From Tethya wilhelma (taxonomy: Eukaryota; Porifera; Demospongiae; Tethyida; Tethyidae), in assembly GCA_964030475.1 (NCBI GenBank), contig CAXIPT010000002.1, positions 2,163,191-2,227,190 on the forward strand: a stretch of 64,000 nt of DNA, read 5' to 3'. Both the position numbers and the translations under genes were made by a program. Below are positions 57,901 through 64,000 of this stretch, in pieces. The notes under the pieces were generated by a model. That model was not told where the DNA came from. It did no database searches and worked only from the letters and a program-made list of their open reading frames with translations. Positions within the stretch are counted from its first letter, which is position 1, and every line of letters begins with the position of its first letter.

Positions 57901-60900
57901 AATGCTGACCGGATTGTCAGGCAAATAATCAATGATCCAAAGAGGCTTGGAGCAATTCTTGGAATTTTAGTTCTTAAATCAATCACTAAAAAAGCTATTC
58001 AGACATTGGTATGTAGAAATGTCAAGAGTGATGATATTGATCCCGACAAAACTGACGAAGATCCAACTGAAGATGATTTCAATGATTTAGATGGTGCAGA
58101 AAACAACTTTGAGGGACTTTTTGAGGAATTTTTAGGAATGTTAGCAGATGCTGGAGCAGATTTGTTAGGACTTGCTGGAGCTGCAGCTGGTGCTGAAGTA
58201 GCTGCTGATGCTGCTCTTGCAATTCTTGGGGGTATCTTGGGTGCTATTGCTGCAATCCTTGCGATTTTTGAAATTAGTAGTTACAGAAAAAAGAAAGAAA
58301 AGGCAGACAAAAGAAAGAAAAAAATTGAAGATAAAATTAAAGAAATTAAGGACAAAATGGCAGCTGCACTAGACATAAAGCAGCCTCCAAGCGCCACCTT
58401 TACTCCACCTAACAAACTCAATGTGACATGGAATCCCTTAACAAAACATGGAGCTAGTTACCACCTTGTAGTCACTGGGACTCTACTGCCACTACCGGGC
58501 AGTGTGACTTCCGATACTGTTACACTGTTTGACAAAAATATTGAACAAACTCAACAGGAAATCGAAACCTCTAAGTTTTACAATGCAGTAGACATCTCTG
58601 TGGCTGTGAATCCAACTTTAACTGTAACTAAGGATGGGGAAATATATTCTTACAAAGGAAAAATGTACAGAGTAGAAGTTTCTAATGTTCATCCTACTCT
58701 TCATGCTCCTTTACATGTGTCGTCAACTTATGAACACGATGCCGGCAGAATAACAGCAACTTCTTCAGCAGTTGACTATGCTAAAGCATACAACTTTCAG
58801 CTGGTTGAAGGAAATGATAGACCATACACTGTGATCACCCACTCAACATATACAGTACCGCAAGACTCAAAGAATACAAGCATCATCGTATCATTTGATC
58901 ATTGTGAAATACCATCAATAGCAACTGGTCCATTTAAAGTTCGATGTCGAGCAATTGCTGACAGTGGCTCAGGAATCGCTACCAGTGAATACACTTATTC
59001 TACTCCCCTCGTTCTTGTACCTCCATGTAGAAACCTGTCTCTTGTACTCTCTCATTTTGAAGATGCTAACCAAGAAATTAAACTCAATTGGATGCTCCCT
59101 CAATCAACTCCTCAAAACAGCCTTGGAGGGTTCTTTTGTAGGGTTATGCACAGAAAGTCAAATACAGTCCTGTTGTCTTATGATGTGAAGAAACCTGCTT
59201 CAAAAGCCAGTGAACCACCTCATGATATTCCCACTACACATTCATTCACAATTGACAGTGTGGTTCAGGCAATTACGTCTAATAATTTGATTTCAGACCC
59301 ATTCACCTCAATAGAATTAGAGGCACAAGTCAATGCTGTTGGTACCAACAATACAGAGATAGACAGTGTATTTATAGCATCTGCTATAAGTTCCTTGAAA
59401 TCTCCTGAACAAGTTGGATTCAATTACTCTGTCAAGGACAATGCATTAGTCATCTCATGGAAATACACTCAAGAGACCAGTACATATGGCATTGAGATAA
59501 CTGATGAAAAGTCTACAGTAATATTTTCAGAGAAAGTTTCTGTCAATAAGGATAATTCTCATCCTAAGGATGCTTTGGAACAAGTGGATCCAAAAGTTTG
59601 TATCAAAGTACAATACCCTGATCTGTCTTCAGTAAATGATCCAACTGTGAATTATTTGGTTCAAATAACTGCAGTGGCATCTGGTAATGAAAACCTTGAT
59701 TCCCTGTTTCCTAATAAAGCATCAAACTGTTTACAAGTGCTAAACATTCCAATAGAAAAAAGTCTACAATTTAATCCTGATGCTGGTCATGTTGATGTAC
59801 GATTCCATTCAGTTCCAAATGCGTCAGGATACTACTTGTTCCAAATCCTAAAAGGCTCTCTAGTTTTAGCAAATACAACCATTTCCAAAACAAATACAAA
59901 AGATGCTCCTTCTTTACTTTCGGGAAGCCTGAGTATTGATAGTTTTATTGACAAGCTATCGGGTGGAGGTCAAGTTTGTGGCGCTGTCCAAGCAATTGGT
60001 TGTGGAAATTTTGTAAGCAGTTCATTTACTAAGTTTAAATCGACTTTAAATGTTCTTCAGCCACCATCAAATGTCACATGCCATTTTTCACAAGGAGAAG
60101 AGGCCGTTACTATTACATGTTCTCAAGTTAAGTTTGTTTCAGAATATCTTTTGGGACTATCAAATAGTGTCAACAGTAACGTAATCTCTTTGAAAGCTTC
60201 CATCCATAATAATCAAGTTTCTATCAAAATTTCAGTAAGTAGCATGAACAAATCAGACATTCTAGAGTGGAAAGTCTTTGCACAATCACTCGGTGATGCT
60301 AGTCACTTGTCTAGTCCACGCAGTTACTTGGAGAATAAACTTCACATTCTCCCTAAACCTGAAGTAAAGCAACCGTCATTTGATACCAAATATGAAGTTT
60401 TAACCCTGGCATGGTCACCTATTACTAATGCAGCAAGTTATGGTGTTGTTATCACTGCTATATATGAAAGGAAATCATGAGCTCTTCACCACATGTAGAC
60501 GGGTTTTATCTACAGACAGTGTTCAAATTGTTGAAACAAAAGTCTCCTTAACTAATGCAGACAACTGGGAGTCAATTTTAAATGAGCTTACTTCATTGAG
60601 TGGTCACGTTCTAGCCATTGGAGCCAACTACTACATCTCTAGCTCTCCTGGTTTAATGCCCGCAATTGGACGATTTGATCCTCCCCAAAATTTGCATTAT
60701 ACTTATGTCACTGAAAGTGATTGTATTACACTGACTTGTGATGCAGTTGAAAATGTTTTACAATACATGTTTGGATTTAGGAGTGTTACAAATCCTGAAA
60801 CACTCTTGAGATTTCCAGCAACTGTAAACAAAACTGACCATAAAAAAGTTTCAACTAATCTAGAGGGAACATATTTGAGAAAAGCAAACAGTAGAGAGTG

Positions 60901-63007
60901 GATTGTATTTTGTAAGTCAACTGGTGACTCCACTCACTTCCCAAGTGTGGAAGTGTCTCTTGGAAGTAATGTAAAAATCCTTGATCCTCCCACTATTAAC
61001 ACTTTCATGTACAGTGTTTCAGACCAAATTCTTACTCTAAAATGGACATCAGTAGAAGAAGCATCAGAATACAATGTCAGTATAATGTATGCAAACATTG
61101 ACAATCAGAATACATCCTTTGTTGTGCCGTCTCCAAAAAGTTTGACAACTACATCTCTTCAGATTGATATGAGACAACATGTTTCTAGTTGGAGTACAAT
61201 ATTTGATACAGTTACTTCAATTGTTGCCACGGTTAAAGCTGTTGGTCATGGTTGCCTTATTTCACAAAGTAGTTCTCGGACAATACAGAGATTGCAAAGT
61301 CCACAAAATATTCAAGTTACATCAGATGATTCAAACGTTGTCGTGACATGGTCAGCAGTTACCTCCTCTACTGAGTATAAAGCTGTTGTCAAGGTTGATA
61401 GAAAGCACTACGTAACTAAGAATGTCAAAGAAAACAAGCTTTCTTTACCACTCGATGACCTGATGAAACGTTTTGAAAATTCTGGGGTGTATGTAGTGTA
61501 TGTTCACGTTCGTGTGGATATTACTGCATTAAACTCAACTGGTTTAGATCTGCCGAGTAAGCCTGCAAATTTTGAAAATGACCTTCAAGTGAAAAGAATA
61601 TATCAGAGTAATCGGTTTGGAGGAGGTGGTGGTTCTGTATTTGATGACTCAATAACTACCCATTCACCACGTATTGTCGGCATCAAAGCTATTAACATTC
61701 GTCAAAGTGATAGAATACATTCAATTCAAGTGACATATCTCTTGGCTGATGGGTCTACTTACGATGCACCCCACCATGGTGGCAATGATGGGGAAGAGAA
61801 ACACATTGAGTTTGAACCGGAAGAAAAAATTGTAAAGGTGTTTGGCACATGTATGGGGCATGTGAATGAACTAACGTTTGTAACCAAGTCTGTGAATGGT
61901 ATTGAAAGGAAGTATGGACCGTTTGGGAAGAAAAGTGGTCAACCATTTCAAGCTACAGGTAAATTATTGGGAGTCTTTGGAAGTTGTGATGATCTCCTTG
62001 ATGCTGTCGGATTTTATATGGTATCGATTCCTATTGACACTAAGTGTAGTCCATTGTATGGAAATGATAATGGAGACCCTTTCAATGATTGGATGCAGTG
62101 GCAGCGGACTCTTCGTGGTCAACCACCTGGCTTCTTACTACATATAGTAGGTATTAGTGGCCTCCAAATCAGCTATGGAACTCAAATCAATTCTATTCAA
62201 GCTACGTACTTATTGGAACATGGAGAAACTATAACATCGGACATTCCGCAGCATGGTAAAAGCAAAGGTTCCAAGGCTACAATAAAATTTGAAGCTGGTG
62301 AGTATATTACCAGAGTAGATGGTGAGACTAATGTTGAAATAATCGGGCACTCAACCGAAAGACCAATTTTATCACGAACTCTTAAGCGACTCTCGTTCGC
62401 TGTATACAGAGAAGGCAGATGGTACAGTAGGAAACTATTCATATGGAGACTCTGGTAATACTTCATTTTCAGTATATGGTCAAATCATTAGTTTATTAGG
62501 GTGCATTGCACCTGACAACACTTTAGGTGCTATTGGGTTTCGTTATACTGGCCTTCCACTGAAATCAATACCAACTATACGGACTTTTTTGGAGAATATA
62601 AAAGTGATAAATTTTTTGATGACATTGGGCAACATAACAAGCCCGAGATAGCCGGAATTAAATCAATTATTATCAGACATGACAAGCAAGTTGTCTCTAT
62701 CCAGGCTACCTATCGCCGTGTGGATGGCTCCACCTGGGTTGCTCCTAGCCATGGAGGCAGTGATGGAAAAGAATCACCTGTCGAGTTAGATGACGGTGAG
62801 AAAATTATCCGTGTTGAAGGGAAGACTGATGACAAAGGTGTAAGGCAACTAACTTTTGTGAAGCTGAAAGATGATGGATCAGAAAGCAAACATGGACCTT
62901 ATGGTGAAGGAGGAAACAAGTCGTTTACAGTGACAGGAAAAATCCTTGGATTTTTGGGATGTTCAGGAAATGTGCTGTATTCAATTGCATTCTTTTATAT
63001 TCAGTAA
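48952..63007 (+). CDS. Giant MBL-fold / beta-repeat / FN3 / jacalin-lectin protein
   Basis: Exon 48944-49075 (acceptor GTGCTGTAG, first ATG 48952, donor GTTAGT) joins exon 49952-63007 (acceptor TTTCAAAG) in frame, about 4,390 codons. Order: MBL domain, residues about 20-520, with THDHNDH (92-97), NGDS (242), KVLHHGS (264) and SSGDQHGHP (about 503), as in the metallohydrolase part of ComEC/Rec2. Then about 600-2,750: many beta-rich modules with a recurring FL-x(n)-P-x-L pattern, no named domain. Then an acidic stretch, a Gly/Ala-rich hydrophobic segment (about 2,772-2,820), a Lys-rich helix, a long FN3-like array (about 2,853-3,920) and three jacalin-like domains (about 3,930-4,390). Three one-base frameshifts (near 60473, 62433 and 62587) split the last 2.5 kb. 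No N-terminal signal peptide. The function is unknown; lectin domains suggest glycan binding. Confidence 0.75.
49460..49526 (+). repeat. Short tandem repeat, two units of about 32 bp
   Basis: ATTATGATTACTTTTTGCAT and ATTATGATTACTTTTTGCTT, each followed by CCGATTAC, in the first intron of the giant gene. Confidence 0.8.
49755..49893 (-). mobile_element. Foldback family B remnant in the giant gene's intron
   Basis: One arm of family B in diverged form (GAAGTAGTCATG, AATCTTGCCTTGTTTGAAG, CACTGCCTACTCCTATATTG, ATGAAATTTTTA). It supplies the apparent upstream ATG at 49858 that extends the exon's open frame, but this part is intronic. Confidence 0.65.
61610..62030 (+). other. Jacalin-like lectin domain 1 of the giant gene
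   Basis: FGGGGGSVFDD opens the domain, IHSIQVTYLLADGSTYDAPH and GGNDGEEKHIEFEPEEKIVK form the middle strands, and KYGPFGKKSGQPFQATGKLL with LDAVGFYM closes it: the GG-x-FDD, YGPFG and G-x-LLG-x-FG pattern of jacalin-fold lectins. Confidence 0.8.
62040..62560 (+). other. Jacalin-like lectin domain 2, frameshifted
   Basis: Same order as domain 1: GDPFNDW, INSIQATYLLEHGETI, GKSKGSKATIKFEAGEYITR, then after a one-base shift near 62433 YGDSGNTSFSVYGQIISLLG and LGAIGFRY. Confidence 0.75.
62600..63007 (+). other. Jacalin-like lectin domain 3, C-terminal
   Basis: Read after a third one-base shift near 62587: KFFDDIGQHNKPEIAGIKSI, VVSIQATYRRVDGSTWVAPS, HGGSDGKESPVELDDGEKII, HGPYGEGGNKSFTVTGKILG, LYSIAFFYIQ and the stop at 63005-63007. 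It is the best-conserved of the three domains. Confidence 0.85.
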
Positions 63008-64000
63008 ATGTGAAAAGCACTCTGTCACATCAGGAAAGTTAAACAATTCAGTATTAATGCATAGTTATACTTTAATGCAACATGTAGCTATAAGTAGTCA
63101 CCGTAGTTTACTAAGACTGTATCAGTATTATTGAATGTTTGTAGAATAGTTAGAGTTTATATAGGTTGAACTATCGTACGTAGGTAGTATAATACGTTGC
63201 ATGTGGTACTTATAATTACTGTAACATTAATTTTGTTTTATTTGTTGAACAGTAATACATTAGTATCTCTGTATAGTTTATGTTTCAGAAAAACTTCACA
63301 GCTGTGAGTAGCAGACTGATTGAAAAAAAAAAGGTACATGCATGCATGCAAGCAAACAAGTGTATGGGGCTGGACATAATATGTAAGTGTTTGGGATCCT
63401 GCATGTACTGCCGTGCAGTCTGGTATCACTCACTGCCGCCTGTAGGCGGGTCCCATCAATCTACTCTATAGCTGGAAGTCATATGTACTCTCCATTTAAT
63501 ACAATTAGCTGAAGTTCAAAAGTTTGCTACTTAAAAATCTTAATCTCATGCAAATCTTTTTAGTTCAGATCCTGCTTTGGTCTATTAATTATTGCTTATA
63601 GTCTAAGAACATAACAATAGACACTCACAGTGCATTCATGGCTTTCTGGCCTTATTATACTTTGATCACTATTCGGCACCTGGAAAAACTGAGACATGGA
63701 GTTCCCATCTGCATTCTATCAAGCTGAATCTTGCATGGTTGCAAGGCAGGTGAGCACCACGTGCGTGAAATCAGCCCCACCCCTTTTTGTGTTGGCGCCA
63801 ACTCAAGCCAACTCACGATATAGACGAGGGAGTAGGCGCCAACCATCTAAGTACAACTTGAACATTTTTTGTTTTCATTTATAGAAAAGAATAAACACTA
63901 CGCAAGCCTCTGGATTTGTTTCTTCGGGTAAAGAGTAGGCTACGGTGTAGCAAACTGAGTCTGGTCTAGACTATTGACAAAACCAGCCTCCGGCAAAGAA
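63008..64000. other. 3' flank of the giant gene, no gene seen
   Basis: No convincing gene. Open frames of 62-63 codons at 63280-63884 lack recognisable content. An AATAAA at 63888 is too far from the stop to be assigned with confidence. Confidence 0.4.

Overview
The window is eukaryotic nuclear DNA, most likely from a sponge or another early-branching animal. It is AT-rich. Genes are either single-exon or built from short exons with GT-AG introns. Much of the rest is palindromic (foldback) DNA and microsatellites, and there are two short assembly gaps (25797-25863 and 42084-42152). The sponge assignment is an inference. It rests on the gene set: a GABA-B-like receptor, a protein kinase fused to kelch repeats, a Cys-rich secreted family with conserved 'VCGR' and 'HIWTFAAG' motifs, beta-helix surface proteins, and a CYP46-like P450.

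Layout. 1-3630 holds dispersed repeats: two copies of an approximately 470-bp repeat, a foldback element, a Penelope-like reverse-transcriptase tail, and two adjoining perfect palindromes. 3634-6036 (-) is a class C GPCR with one in-frame TGA inside transmembrane segment 3. 7489-8379 (+) is a secreted Cys-rich protein. 11833-14290 (+) is a two-exon secreted beta-helix protein. Its 3' part, intron and downstream DNA are repeated exactly as a 2143-bp tandem duplication ending at 17398, followed at once by a foldback element. 19745-21379 (-) is an FAD amine-oxidase/phytoene-desaturase-like enzyme. 23930-29770 is a nest of repeats around three orphan Ig-like exons, including a TA-flanked transposon inserted into one repeat whose unfilled counterpart lies nearby. 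31472-33727 (-) is an ankyrin-patatin phospholipase. 34306-38966 (-) is a 15-exon CYP46-like cytochrome P450 carrying a 362-bp palindrome in one intron and a 1.44-kb inverted-repeat element just upstream. 41220-41850 is an inverted-repeat element with a 9-bp target duplication. 42763-43897 is a diverged tandem duplication. 45107-47119 (-) is the kinase-kelch gene.

48952-63007 (+) is the most unusual locus. It is a giant gene (about 4,390 codons, most of it one exon of about 13 kb) encoding a ComEC-like metallo-beta-lactamase domain, about 2,200 residues of repetitive beta-rich modules, a Gly/Ala-rich hydrophobic segment, a lysine-rich helix, a long FN3-like array and three C-terminal jacalin-like lectin domains. 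Its last 2.5 kb is broken by three one-base frameshifts, each in a homopolymer run.

There is no operon logic here. The genes look independent: surface or secreted recognition proteins (beta-helix, Cys-rich, GPCR, lectin-bearing giant) alternate with lipid-metabolism enzymes (P450, patatin, FAD oxidase).
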